Source: Cyanobium sp. CZS48M (GTDB taxonomy: Bacteria > Cyanobacteriota > Cyanobacteriia > PCC-6307 > Cyanobiaceae). From it: 32,907 nt of DNA. The notes beneath the pieces were generated by a model. It made no database searches. It saw only the letters and a program-made list of their open reading frames with translations, and was not told the origin of the DNA. Shown one piece after another: positions 8,682 to 16,833 of this stretch. The stretch lies in contig JAUCZK010000027.1 of assembly GCA_030373145.1 (NCBI GenBank), forward strand, positions 1 to 32,907. The letters run 5' to 3'. The stretch's first letter is position 1; every line of letters starts with the position of its first letter. Position numbers and translations under genes: made by a program.

Positions 8682-10121
8682 TCAGGAGCTTCGTCTGTCA
8701 AGAAACCCTGGCAATTGGGGGCCGCGCAGGCGAATCACCTCCCCCGCCCCATCGCCCAGGGCCTCCAGCGGCAGCTGGCCCCCCGCCCCGCCTCCAGCCG
8801 CCCCCAGCGCGCCGTCCGGCAGGGGCCTGGGCCGGATCACGTAGGCCTCCGCCACCGACCAGCTGCGGGCATACCCCATCAGCAGCGGATCGGCCGGGGC
8901 ATACACATAGGAGGAATGGCGGGGCACGGGCTCCAGCGCCGCCCGGGCGGGATCCACGCGCACCGCCCGGGTGATCGCCTGCAGGAAGCGACTGCGGGTC
9001 ACCACGGTGCTGAGGTAGGCCACCACCCGCAGCCGCGGAGCATCAAAGCCCTCGGCGCACATGTCGATGCTCACCAGCCAGTCGGCTTCCCCGGCCCGGA
9101 AGGCCGAGAGATGCGCGGCCGCGTCGGGATCCTGGGAGTGCACCAGCCGCACCCGGTCCCCCTGCTCCTCCAGCAGACCGCTCAGGCCGCGGGCATGGGC
9201 GATGTCGCGGGCGATCACCAGCCCACCGGCCTCGGGATGGTCGTCGCGGCGCAGCCTGGCCAGGCGCTGGCGAGCTTTGAGCAGCACCTGCAGGGCAATG
9301 CTGCTGGAGTCACCGGGGCGGATGGCGCGGCGCAGGTTGCGGGCCCGCCAGCTCTCGCGGCTTTCCAGCGACAGGGGGGATCGCTCCAGCTCGCTCTGCC
9401 GCTCCCCCTCGCCATGGCCGTGGTCCACCCAGCCGTCCTGGAAGCGGAACTCCAGCGGCCTGACATCGCCAGCCCCGATCAGCTGGCGGGGCTCCACGCT
9501 CAGGTCGGGCTCGATCTGCTCCACCAGCACCCCGCCCTGGTGGCGGGGCACGCGCCTGGCGGCGCAGAAGGCCAGGTTGTCGGCGCGGAAAGGGGTGCCA
9601 CTCAGGCCCAGGCGCAGGGCGTGACCCCGGCTGAGCTCGCTGAAGGCATGGCCCCAGGCGGTGGCCTCCGGCTCCTCGGGATCCAGTCCGAGGTGATGCA
9701 CCTCATCGGCCACGCTGAGGGTGGGCCCGGGCAGCAGGCTCCCCAGCTCCTGCTGCAGCCGCTGCCGGTGCCGGGCGGCGCTCTGGTAGCTGAGCAGCAG
9801 CCCCTGGCCGCCTTCGGGGGGCTGAGTGGGATCCCATTCGCGCAACTCCAGCCCCAGCTGAGCGGCCGAGGCACGCCACTGGGCGGCGATCGAACTGCGG
9901 TGGCAGAACACCAGCAGATGGGCCAGCCGGCCCTCCCGCAGCAGCGACTGGAAGCCCAGCAGGGCCCCGAAGGTTTTGCCGGCGCCGGGTCCGGCATGCA
10001 CCAGGACGTCGTTGCCGAGGTTGCCGGGCACCACCAGGCGCCGGCGCAGCAGGTTGATCAGCTGCGTCTGCCACTGGCGAGGGCGCAGCTGCAGGCCTCG
10101 GCCGCGGGCGTCGGTGTCCAT
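8682..10121 (-). CDS. DEAD/DEAH-type superfamily II helicase
   Basis: The 479-aa protein carries the SF2 helicase motifs in order: Walker A GPGAGKT (44-50), Walker B-like DEVH (139-142), motif III SGTP (174-177), and motif VI in the segment FLQAITRAVR near residue 400. IDMCAEGFDAPRLRVV is the motif V region. The layout resembles the type III restriction-subunit/RAD25-like ATPases, but no nuclease or methylase gene is adjacent, so a restriction role is not supported. I chose the ATG at 10121 because the 47 upstream residues of the open frame are low complexity. The C-terminal 60 residues are Gly/Pro-rich. Confidence 0.85.
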   Translation of the reverse strand: MDTDARGRGLQLRPRQWQTQLINLLRRRLVVPGNLGNDVLVHAGPGAGKTFGALLGFQSLLREGRLAHLLVFCHRSSIAAQWRASAAQLGLELREWDPTQPPEGGQGLLLSYQSAARHRQRLQQELGSLLPGPTLSVADEVHHLGLDPEEPEATAWGHAFSELSRGHALRLGLSGTPFRADNLAFCAARRVPRHQGGVLVEQIEPDLSVEPRQLIGAGDVRPLEFRFQDGWVDHGHGEGERQSELERSPLSLESRESWRARNLRRAIRPGDSSSIALQVLLKARQRLARLRRDDHPEAGGLVIARDIAHARGLSGLLEEQGDRVRLVHSQDPDAAAHLSAFRAGEADWLVSIDMCAEGFDAPRLRVVAYLSTVVTRSRFLQAITRAVRVDPARAALEPVPRHSSYVYAPADPLLMGYARSWSVAEAYVIRPRPLPDGALGAAGGGAGGQLPLEALGDGAGEVIRLRGPQLPGFLDRRSS

Positions 10122-10171
10122 GGCAGCGGCGCCGGCTGGGGTGGCGTCATTGTGCGTGCTGCGGCCCGACA

Positions 10172-10441
10172 ATGAGTGTTTGTCACCAGGGTTTCCGCCG
10201 CCAGCCCCCCTACCTTCCCGGCAGGACCCTGCCTCGCCTGCCTCTGGCACCGCCGCCATCACCGTTGGACAACCCCTCTTCCATCAGCCGCTCCCAGCCT
10301 GGTTTCCATGACCACCTGGAGGACTGCTACAGCCAGATGTGTGACATCGACCCGCTGATCCTGCGGGTGCGTGAGTTACGCCATCAGGGCGACTTCCCCC
10401 TGGCCCGCTGCCTAGAACAGGAGCTGTTGCCGCTCTTCTGA
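10172..10441 (+). CDS. Small protein of unknown function, start uncertain
   Basis: The frame from ATG 10172 encodes 89 aa. The first 31 residues are Pro/Arg-rich and look non-coding. The C-terminal part, from HDHLEDCYSQMCDIDPLILR to DFPLARCLEQELLPLF, looks like a folded helical mini-protein. A TTG at 10265 would give a 58-aa protein and is a plausible true start; an ATG at 10336 would leave 34 aa. No start has a good ribosome binding site. The gene is divergent from the helicase and ends six bases before the SDR gene, suggesting an operon with it. I do not recognise the family. Confidence 0.6.
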   Translation: MSVCHQGFRRQPPYLPGRTLPRLPLAPPPSPLDNPSSISRSQPGFHDHLEDCYSQMCDIDPLILRVRELRHQGDFPLARCLEQELLPLF

Positions 10442-10446
10442 ACGCC

Positions 10447-11139
10447 GTGCCTTCTGAGTCTTCGAGCACCCTGGCCGTGAGCGGAGCCTCCGGCAAGACC
10501 GGCTGGCGCGTCGTCCAGGAGGCCCTGGCCCGGGGCTACCGCGTCAAGGCGCTGCTGCGCCCTGGCTCCGAGGTTCCCGCAGGCCTGCAGGGAGCTGAGC
10601 TGATCCGTCTGGAGCTGGGGGATCAAGCGGCCCTGGAGCAGGCCCTGACGGGGGTCGAGGCCCTGGTGATCGCCACCGGCGCCCGCCCCTCGGTGGATCT
10701 GGCGGGCCCCTTGAAGGTGGATGCCCTGGCGATCCGCCAGCAGTGCGCCGCCTGCACGGCCGCTGGTGTGAAGCGGGTGGTGCTGGTGAGCTCCCTCTGC
10801 AGTGGCCGCTGGTTGCACCCCCTCAACCTCTTCGGGCTGATCCTGGTGTGGAAGCGGCTTGGGGAGCGCTGGCTGGAGGCCAGCGGCCTCGATTGGACCG
10901 TGGTGCGCCCCGGTGGCCTCAGCGAAACGGAAGAGCAGCTGGAGGCCCAGGGCATCCGCTTCAGCGGGCCTGACCAGCAGGAGAGCAACAGCATTCCCCG
11001 CCGGCTGGTGGCCCGGGTGTGCCTAGATGCCCTGGACTCGCCGGCTTCGATCGGGCGGATCATCGAGGTCACCAGCGATACAGGGGTGGAGCCGATCTCC
11101 CTGGCCCAGTGGCTGGCCCTTCAGCCCCAGGGAGTGTGA
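10447..11139 (+). CDS. NAD(P)-binding atypical SDR protein
   Basis: The 230-aa protein begins, after a GTG start, with the Rossmann motif AVSGASGKTGWRVVQEAL, the TGxxGxxG-like pattern of atypical SDR proteins related to NmrA and plant Tic62. Other family marks are VLVSSLCSG after the central strands and TVVRPGGLSE. The YxxxK catalytic pair is not evident, so it may bind NAD(P)H without ordinary oxidoreductase activity. It is probably soluble. The stop codon overlaps the GTG start of the next hydrolase gene, so the two are likely translated together. Confidence 0.82.
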   Translation: MPSESSSTLAVSGASGKTGWRVVQEALARGYRVKALLRPGSEVPAGLQGAELIRLELGDQAALEQALTGVEALVIATGARPSVDLAGPLKVDALAIRQQCAACTAAGVKRVVLVSSLCSGRWLHPLNLFGLILVWKRLGERWLEASGLDWTVVRPGGLSETEEQLEAQGIRFSGPDQQESNSIPRRLVARVCLDALDSPASIGRIIEVTSDTGVEPISLAQWLALQPQGV

Positions 11140-12215
11140 GTACCCAGTTGCAGCGACCTGAGCTCACCTCAGCGGAGCTGCTGGAGCACCTGGGGCTGCA
11201 GCCGTTCCGCCCCCGGGCGCCCTGGTGGGGCGCTGATCTCCAGACCCTGCGCGACACGCTGCGGCCGGATTCGCTGCCCGATCGCCAGAGCACGGCGCTG
11301 GAACTGCCCCTGGGCCCCTCCAACCAGGGGGAGGGCGGCTCCCTGCTGGCCTGGCTCGATCCACCGGACGCTGCTGAGGGGGCCCCTGTGGGCCCGCCCA
11401 AGGGCCTGGTGCTGCTCCTGCACGGCCTCGGCGGCTCCAGCCAGGCCGAGGGGGTGCGGCGGCTGGGCTGGTGCCTGAACCGGGCCGGTTTTTCGGTGCT
11501 GCGCCTGAACATGCGTGGGGCCGGTGAGGGCCGGGCCCTGGCCACGGGCACCTACGCCGCCCGCTGCAGCACGGACCTGGCCCCGGCGCTGGAGCGGGCG
11601 CGGCAGCTGGCGGCGGGCGGGCCGCTGCTGGCGGTGGGGCTGTCCCTGGGCGGCACGGTGCTGCTCAATGCCGTGCTCGATGGGGTGGTCCGGCTGGATG
11701 GGCTGGCGCTGGTGAGCAGCCCCCTGGATCTGGCCCACTGCTCGGCCACCATCTCCAGCCCGCGCAACCGCCTCTACGAGCGCTGGCTGCTGGAGCGCCT
11801 GCGCCAGCAGACCCTCAACGATGTCCCCCGGCCCGATGGGGCGCTGAGCGAGCGCCTGCGGCGGGTGGCCAGCATCCGCGAGTTCGACGCCCTGATCACG
11901 GCACCGCGCTGGGGCTACGCCGATGTGGACGCCTACTACCGCCAGGCCAGTCCCCTGCCCCGGCTGCTGGAGCCGCCACCCACTCAGCCACCCCTGCCCC
12001 CCACGCTGATCCTGCAGGCCCTGGATGATCCCTGGGTTCCAGCCGCCGGCGCCCAGGCGCTGGGGTTGGTGCCTCGACGCCTGGAACACCGGCGCTTGGA
12101 GGTGCTCCTCAGCCCGGGCGGTGGCCACAACGGCTTCCACGCCCCGGGGGGGTGCTGGTCGGATCAGCTGGTGCTGCGCTGGCTGGAGCAGCGGCTGGGC
12201 AGCAGTGTGTGCTGA
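11136..12215 (+). CDS. YheT-type alpha/beta hydrolase
   Basis: The 359-aa protein starts at a GTG at 11136 overlapping the stop of the SDR gene. It belongs to the YheT/EMB8 group of alpha/beta hydrolases: LLLHGLGGSSQAE (residues 93-105), LRLNMRGAGEG, nucleophile elbow GLSLGG with Ser170, the acid in LQALDDPWVP, and the His in GGGHNGFH. The PFRPRAPWWGADLQTL N-terminus also fits the group, where a lipid or ester substrate is usual but unproven. Its last 52 bases overlap the convergent ferredoxin-like gene. Confidence 0.88.
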   Translation: MSTQLQRPELTSAELLEHLGLQPFRPRAPWWGADLQTLRDTLRPDSLPDRQSTALELPLGPSNQGEGGSLLAWLDPPDAAEGAPVGPPKGLVLLLHGLGGSSQAEGVRRLGWCLNRAGFSVLRLNMRGAGEGRALATGTYAARCSTDLAPALERARQLAAGGPLLAVGLSLGGTVLLNAVLDGVVRLDGLALVSSPLDLAHCSATISSPRNRLYERWLLERLRQQTLNDVPRPDGALSERLRRVASIREFDALITAPRWGYADVDAYYRQASPLPRLLEPPPTQPPLPPTLILQALDDPWVPAAGAQALGLVPRRLEHRRLEVLLSPGGGHNGFHAPGGCWSDQLVLRWLEQRLGSSVC

Positions 12216-12526
12216 GCCACGATCCACTCCTCGATCGGGCGGCCACCGATCAGGTGATCCTCCACGATCCGCTCGATGCGCTCGGGGCTGACGCCGCCGT
12301 AGGCAATCCCTTCAGGCCAGATCAGCAGGATCGGTCCTCCGGCGCAGATGCGCAGGCAGTCGGCCTTGGTGCGCAACACCACCCCTTCGGGGCGATCGGG
12401 CCGCTCCAGGCCGCGCTCCTTGATCAGCTGCTTGAGCCGGGCCCAGCTGGCGGCCCCAATCTGCGGGTCGCCGCAGAGGGGCTTGCTGGGGGTGGCGCAG
12501 AGCAGCAGGTGGCGCTGAACCTTCAC
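12164..12526 (-). CDS. Thioredoxin-like [2Fe-2S] ferredoxin
   Basis: The 120-aa product has the cysteine pattern of thioredoxin-fold [2Fe-2S] ferredoxins: C10 and C18, then C57 and C61 (DCLRICAGGPILLIWPEG). The C-terminal block PERIERIVEDHLIGGRPI also fits. These proteins carry electrons through a 2Fe-2S cluster; the partner is unknown. The start is a GTG at 12526, ten bases after the dxr stop, so the two genes are likely co-transcribed. The frame is open upstream but enters dxr in the wrong context. The C-terminus overlaps the convergent YheT-type gene. Confidence 0.85.
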   Translation of the reverse strand: MKVQRHLLLCATPSKPLCGDPQIGAASWARLKQLIKERGLERPDRPEGVVLRTKADCLRICAGGPILLIWPEGIAYGGVSPERIERIVEDHLIGGRPIEEWIVAQHTLLPSRCSSQRSTS

Positions 12527-12536
12527 GGCTGGATCT

Positions 12537-13778
12537 TCATGCCGTGAGTAGAGCAGGCGAGGCGGTGGCGGCCAGCTCGGTGGTGGCAAGGCGGGCCCAG
12601 GCGTCGATGGCCAGCACGTCGTCAAGGCTGGGGTCCTGGCGCAGGTCGGCGCCGTGGCGCTCACAGACCGCCTCGATCAGGCGGGGGATGTCGAGGAAGG
12701 AGATGCGCTCCTCGAGGAAGAGGGCCACGGCCTGCTCGTTGGCGGCGTTGAGCACCGCGGGCATGGTGCCGCCGGCGCGGCCGGCGGCGTAGGCCAGGCC
12801 CATGCAGGGGTATTTCTGCTCGTCGGGGGCGCGGAAGCTGAGCTGCCCTACTTCGGTGAGATCCAGCCGCCGCCAGGGGGTCTCGAGCCGCTCGGGCCAG
12901 CTCAAGCAGTAGAGCAGCGGCAGGCGCATGTCGGGCCAGCCCAGCTGGGCCAGCACCGAACTGTCGGCCAGCTCCACCATCGAGTGGATGATGCTCTGGG
13001 GGTGGATGACGATCTCGATGTGGTCGTAGTCGAGCCCGAAGAGGTAATGGGCTTCGATCACCTCCAGGCCCTTGTTTATCAAGGTGGCGGAATCCACCGT
13101 GATCTTGCGGCCCATGCTCCAGTTGGGATGGCTGGTGGCATCGGCCACGGTGGCCTTGGCCAGATCAGCGGCGGGCCAGTCGCGGAAGGCGCCGCCCGAG
13201 GCGGTGAGCTGGATGCGCCGCAGGCCGGGTGTGGGCACGCCGGTGGAGAGGCGGGCGGTGTCGGCCCAGGGGGTGCCCTGCAGGCACTGGAACAGGGCGG
13301 AGTGCTCGGAGTCGGCGGGCAGCAAGCGGCTGCCGCTGGCCTTGAGGGCCGGCAGCACCACCGGCCCGGCGGCGATCAGGGTTTCCTTGTTGGCCAGGGC
13401 CAGGTCTTTGCCGGCCTTGATCGCGGCGAGGGTGGGCAGCAGGCCGGCGCAGCCGACGATGCCGGTCACCACCAGATCAGCGCTGCCCCAGGCGGCGGCG
13501 GCACAGAGCCCCTCACGTCCCCCCAGCAGCTCCGGCTGGCGCGCTGGACGCTGGGCGGGCTCCAGGGCCTCCAGGCGGCGGCGCAACTCGGGCAGGTCCT
13601 CGGCGTCGGCCAGGGCCACCACCTCGGGTGCATGGCGGCGGATCTGATCGATCAGCAGGTTGAGATTGCGGCCCGCCGTGAGCGCCACCACCCGGAACCG
13701 TTCCGGGAACTCCTCCACGATCGCCAGGGTCTGGGTGCCGATCGACCCTGTGGAGCCGAGCACGCTGATCGCTTTCAC
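12537..13778 (-). CDS. dxr: 1-deoxy-D-xylulose 5-phosphate reductoisomerase
   Basis: The 413-aa product matches DXR (IspC), which converts 1-deoxyxylulose 5-phosphate to 2-C-methylerythritol 4-phosphate with NADPH and a divalent metal. This step commits carbon to isoprenoids, including carotenoid and chlorophyll side chains. Visible motifs are the NADPH loop LGSTGSIG near residue 7, [11 protein letters not shown], the metal/substrate block [21 protein letters not shown] and [19 protein letters not shown]. The chosen start is a GTG at 13778, just before the first strand; an ATG at 13835 is in frame but adds residues unlike the family. A ferredoxin gene follows on the same strand. Confidence 0.95.
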   Translation of the reverse strand: MKAISVLGSTGSIGTQTLAIVEEFPERFRVVALTAGRNLNLLIDQIRRHAPEVVALADAEDLPELRRRLEALEPAQRPARQPELLGGREGLCAAAAWGSADLVVTGIVGCAGLLPTLAAIKAGKDLALANKETLIAAGPVVLPALKASGSRLLPADSEHSALFQCLQGTPWADTARLSTGVPTPGLRRIQLTASGGAFRDWPAADLAKATVADATSHPNWSMGRKITVDSATLINKGLEVIEAHYLFGLDYDHIEIVIHPQSIIHSMVELADSSVLAQLGWPDMRLPLLYCLSWPERLETPWRRLDLTEVGQLSFRAPDEQKYPCMGLAYAAGRAGGTMPAVLNAANEQAVALFLEERISFLDIPRLIEAVCERHGADLRQDPSLDDVLAIDAWARLATTELAATASPALLTA

Positions 13779-13871
13779 CAGGCCTTCCCTGCGTCGGGCG
13801 CCAGTCTCCCACCGATCCCAGCGGCTCGTGCACACTGGCTGAGCTGGTGCTCTTCACCCCTGGCGGCCGCG

Positions 13872-14141
13872 ATGCTCTGGCTCAAGCGTTGGAACTTCAT
13901 CGAGCGGGCGCGGCTGGAGCGCGAGCTCTGGGATGCCTTTGAGGCGGGCGACGACATCGAGGCGATGGTGGAGCAGTTGCGCGCCTCGCTGGCTGGGGCC
14001 TCCGCCGCCACCCCATCGGTTGGCAATGACGGCTTCAGGTTGGAGGTGTGGGAGACCACCCGGGTGCGCATCCGCCGGATTGAAACGCTGATGCGTGATC
14101 GGGCTCCGTCGGCTCCCCCGCCGTCAGATGAACAGCGCTGA
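13872..14141 (+). CDS. Small protein of unknown function
   Basis: From the ATG at 13872 the ORF encodes 89 aa. The N-terminal half is charged and helical (FIERARLERELWDAFEAGDD, then IEAMVEQLRASLAG). The second half contains RLEVWETTRVRIRRIETLMR and a Pro/Ser-rich tail. There is no signal peptide or membrane segment. It is divergent from dxr and convergent with cysS, whose stop is two bases away. The frame is open far upstream as the antisense of dxr, so the start was chosen at the first ATG beyond dxr. No family is recognised. Confidence 0.6.
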   Translation: MLWLKRWNFIERARLERELWDAFEAGDDIEAMVEQLRASLAGASAATPSVGNDGFRLEVWETTRVRIRRIETLMRDRAPSAPPPSDEQR

Positions 14142-14143
14142 AG

Positions 14144-15625
14144 TCAGCGCCGGATCCACTCGGTGTTTCCGTCCGGACGATCGATCAGCTCGATGCCTTG
14201 GGAGCGCAGCCGGTCGCGGATGGCATCGGCCTCGGGGTAGAGCTTCTGCTGGCGGGCAGCCAGGCGCTCGCTGATCAGGGCCTGAATCTCGGCGGGCTCT
14301 GGCCCGGTGCCCGCTTCAGCTTCGCTGCTGGAGCTCATCTCAGGCTCCAGGCCCAGGACGCCGCTGAGCTCCTTCAGCAGCAGCCAACGGGCGTGCAAAG
14401 CACGATCCTCGCCACTGGCTTCTGATCCACGCTCCAGCCGTCGGGCCAGGGCCCGCAGGGGACGGGCGAGCTCGAACAGCACCGCCAGCGCGGCGGAGGT
14501 GTTCAGATCGTCGTCGAGGGCGTCGATGAATCCCTGGCGGCTGGTCTCCAGCCCCGCGTCGTGGCCAGGGGCGGGTGGGGTCGCAGCGGCCGCTTCTGCC
14601 CATCCCAGTGCCGGGGTGAAGGTGGTGTTCAGGCCCAGCCGGAGGGCTTCGTTGAGCCCATGCCAGCCGGTGGCGGCGGCGTCGAGGGCGTCGCGGCTGA
14701 AGTCGAGGGGTTTGCGGTAGTGGGCCTGGAGCACGAACAGGCGCAGCGTCATCGCCGAGACCCCACTGGCCAGCAAGGCACGGATCGTGGTGAAGTTGCC
14801 GAGGGATTTCGACATCTTCTCGCCAGCGACATTGACCATGCCGTTATGCAGCCAGTAGCGAGCGAGGGGCACGCCGTTGGCTGCCTCCGACTGGGCGATT
14901 TCATTCTCATGGTGGGGAAAGATCAGATCGGATCCGCCCAGGTGAATGTCGATGGTGGTGCCCAGTTCCTGGCGCACCATGGCCGAGCATTCGATATGCC
15001 AGCCCGGCCGCCCCGGACCCCATGGAGAAGGAAAGCTGGGCTCCCCGGGTTTGACCCCTTTCCAGAGGGCGAAATCAAAGGGATGACGCTTGCGGGATTC
15101 TTCGTCGCTGTTGAGCCGCCCGCTGGCTCCCTCCTGCTGCTCGCTGAGGCTGCGGCCGCTCAGCTTGCCGTAATCGGGCCGGCCCATCACGGAGAAATAG
15201 ACATCTCCATCGGCGGAATAGGCGGCTCCAGAGGCTTTAAGCTCAGTGATCAGTTCGCGGATACCATCAAGGCATCGAGTCGCGCGGGGGACCCGATCGG
15301 GAGGAAGAATATTCAATGATTCCATATCATCACGAAATGCCGTGATGTTACGTTCGCTCACCGTCTCCATCGAGCTGCCCTCGTCGGCGGCACGCCTGAG
15401 GATCTTGTCGTCAATGTCGGTGATGTTCTGAACGAAGGTGACCCTGTAGCCCCTCCAGATTAAATACCGGCGCAACACATCCCAGACGATGTAGCTGCGG
15501 GCATGGCCGAGGTGGCAGAGGTCGTAGACCGTGACCCCGCAGCAATAGATCGAAACCTCACCGGGTACTCGAGGCTGAAAGGACTCGGTGCGCTTGGTGA
15601 GGGTGTTGGTGAGCCGCAGGGTCAA
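14144..15625 (-). CDS. cysS: Cysteinyl-tRNA synthetase
   Basis: The 493-aa protein is a class I aminoacyl-tRNA synthetase that charges tRNA-Cys. It has the HIGH-type motif HLGHAR (38-43), KMSKS (269-273), and zinc ligands consistent with C29, C212, H237 and E241 (in YCCG, HIECSAM and HHENE). TGIDDKIL-type segment [12 protein letters not shown] is present. The C-terminal DALR-like region and the ending [15 protein letters not shown] are typical. The start is a TTG at 15625, giving [10 protein letters not shown], the usual N-terminus; no ATG is available in a suitable place. Length fits the family. Confidence 0.96.
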   Translation of the reverse strand: MTLRLTNTLTKRTESFQPRVPGEVSIYCCGVTVYDLCHLGHARSYIVWDVLRRYLIWRGYRVTFVQNITDIDDKILRRAADEGSSMETVSERNITAFRDDMESLNILPPDRVPRATRCLDGIRELITELKASGAAYSADGDVYFSVMGRPDYGKLSGRSLSEQQEGASGRLNSDEESRKRHPFDFALWKGVKPGEPSFPSPWGPGRPGWHIECSAMVRQELGTTIDIHLGGSDLIFPHHENEIAQSEAANGVPLARYWLHNGMVNVAGEKMSKSLGNFTTIRALLASGVSAMTLRLFVLQAHYRKPLDFSRDALDAAATGWHGLNEALRLGLNTTFTPALGWAEAAAATPPAPGHDAGLETSRQGFIDALDDDLNTSAALAVLFELARPLRALARRLERGSEASGEDRALHARWLLLKELSGVLGLEPEMSSSSEAEAGTGPEPAEIQALISERLAARQQKLYPEADAIRDRLRSQGIELIDRPDGNTEWIRR

Positions 15626-15688
15626 GGCTGGCCGTCAGAAACTGAAGGCACCGTAGGGGAACAGGGCCCTGACCCTGAGATCATCGGA

Positions 15689-15946
15689 TCACCAGAGGCC
15701 TCGCACGGGAACTTGCTGGAACACGGGCTGAGGGCGGGCCACCTGGTAGGTGCAGGCTGGATCAGAAGTCCTGAATCCCTGGGCGACCAAGGGATCCTTG
15801 ATCACGGTGGCCTGGGTGATTGTGTCGGTGACCGCACTGAGGGTGCGGGGCTTCAGGCAGCTGGGCAGGTCGGCAAGGTCAGCGGCGAACGCTGGAGCTG
15901 CCAGGGTGCTGCAGGTGAGTGCACCGGTTATGAGAACTCTGACCAT
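15689..15946 (-). CDS. Small secreted protein of unknown function
   Basis: This 85-aa ORF starts at ATG 15946 with a signal peptide of about 21 residues (MVRVLITGALTCSTLAAPAFA, likely cut before ADLAD). The mature part is about 64 residues with two cysteines (PSCLKPRTL and DPACTYQVA) that could form a disulfide in the periplasm. The stop is TGA at 15689. The same frame then stays open for 17 more codons, ending LFPYGAFSF, which reads like a natural C-terminus. The stop may therefore be a recent mutation. It is first in a row of three exported proteins on this strand. No family is recognised. Confidence 0.65.
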   Translation of the reverse strand: MVRVLITGALTCSTLAAPAFAADLADLPSCLKPRTLSAVTDTITQATVIKDPLVAQGFRTSDPACTYQVARPQPVFQQVPVRGLW

Positions 15947-16035
15947 GATGGTGGTTGTGTCGAACTGAATTGAGTGTAATCGGGATGGCCAGAGGAGCCC
16001 CAAGAAAGGAACGTGCCGACCATCCTTGGGTAGGA

Positions 16036-16704
16036 TCAACGGGACACGTTGCCGCTGCCACCGCCTCCGCCGCCGCCGTCAAAGCAGCCGGCGATCGCGC
16101 AGATGCCAACCCCAAGGCCGAGGCCTACCGGAATGATCCACCAGGGGAAGGGATTGCCGGCCGGGGCCACATACGCTGCAGGCGCGGCTACTGCAACTTT
16201 GAGACAGCAGGGTGTGGTTCGAGAGGGAAGGTTGCCTGGCCCATCCGGGAGCAGAGCACAAAAAACCTCGCCAGGGGGAATGGTGCTCTCTGGATTGATC
16301 GTGAGAGTTCTGCGATCACTGGAGAACCTGACGCGATCGGAATTGAGGAAAATGCGTTCCACCTCGTCTCCGGTTGCCTTGTTGCGTAGTGAGATGTATT
16401 CAGATCCAGAGAACTGAGGCAGTGGTTCGTTGTACTGGATTTCCAGGCCTTCCGTGCCATTTTGCAACACAGTGACGTCGGGGTCAGCTTGGGTATCACC
16501 TGAGGCCTGGCTAATCAGCTCGACCGTTCCGGGGGTGGTAGGGGGCGATTGGACTGATGGAGGCTGAAGACCAGGAAGAGCAGTGACCCCGTCACCGTTA
16601 ACCCGCATAAGGTTGACGCTGGCACCTGGGAAGGCCCGAACAGGCAGAGCGCTGACAGAAAATGCCGTGGCCGTAGCCAGAGCCAGAGGGACGGTGAAGC
16701 GCAT
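16036..16704 (-). CDS. Exported protein with C-terminal membrane helix and poly-Gly tail
   Basis: From the ATG at 16704 the ORF encodes 222 aa. A signal peptide covers about residues 1-24 (MRFTVPLALATATAFSVSAL, ending VRA). The middle is polar and probably beta-rich (EYISLRNKATGDEVERIFLN, RRTLTINPESTIPPGEVF). One hydrophobic helix near the end (FPWWIIPVGLGLGVGICAIA) is followed by CFD, seven glycines in a row, and SGNVSR. The tail would face the cytoplasm if the signal is cleaved. An in-frame ATG at 16776 is possible but less like a signal. I do not recognise the family. Confidence 0.7.
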   Translation of the reverse strand: MRFTVPLALATATAFSVSALPVRAFPGASVNLMRVNGDGVTALPGLQPPSVQSPPTTPGTVELISQASGDTQADPDVTVLQNGTEGLEIQYNEPLPQFSGSEYISLRNKATGDEVERIFLNSDRVRFSSDRRTLTINPESTIPPGEVFCALLPDGPGNLPSRTTPCCLKVAVAAPAAYVAPAGNPFPWWIIPVGLGLGVGICAIAGCFDGGGGGGGSGNVSR

Positions 16705-16833
16705 GCGGAAACTGTTCCAAGGACAATCTGTTTGTGAATGTAATTGCAACAGCGACGGCGTGAAGGACCTGGTCACAAACCAGATCAGGAACTGTCTACT
16801 GGGGCAGATGCTGTTGATTCTGCGTTTAAGTGA

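Noticed and set aside
8715-10175. 486-codon plus-strand frame opposite the helicase
   Set aside because: The helicase on the minus strand has all motifs in order; this frame has none.
10122-10262. 47-residue N-terminal extension of the helicase
   Set aside because: Low-complexity Gly/Ala-rich residues; the ATG at 10121 directly precedes the helicase domain.
12654-13871. Plus-strand frame opposite dxr, continuous with the small gene at 13872
   Set aside because: dxr is certain. Only the part after 13872 lies outside it, so the small gene was annotated alone.
16049-16110. Proline repeat encoded on the plus strand
   Set aside because: It is the complement of the poly-Gly tail of the minus-strand exported protein, not a separate gene.
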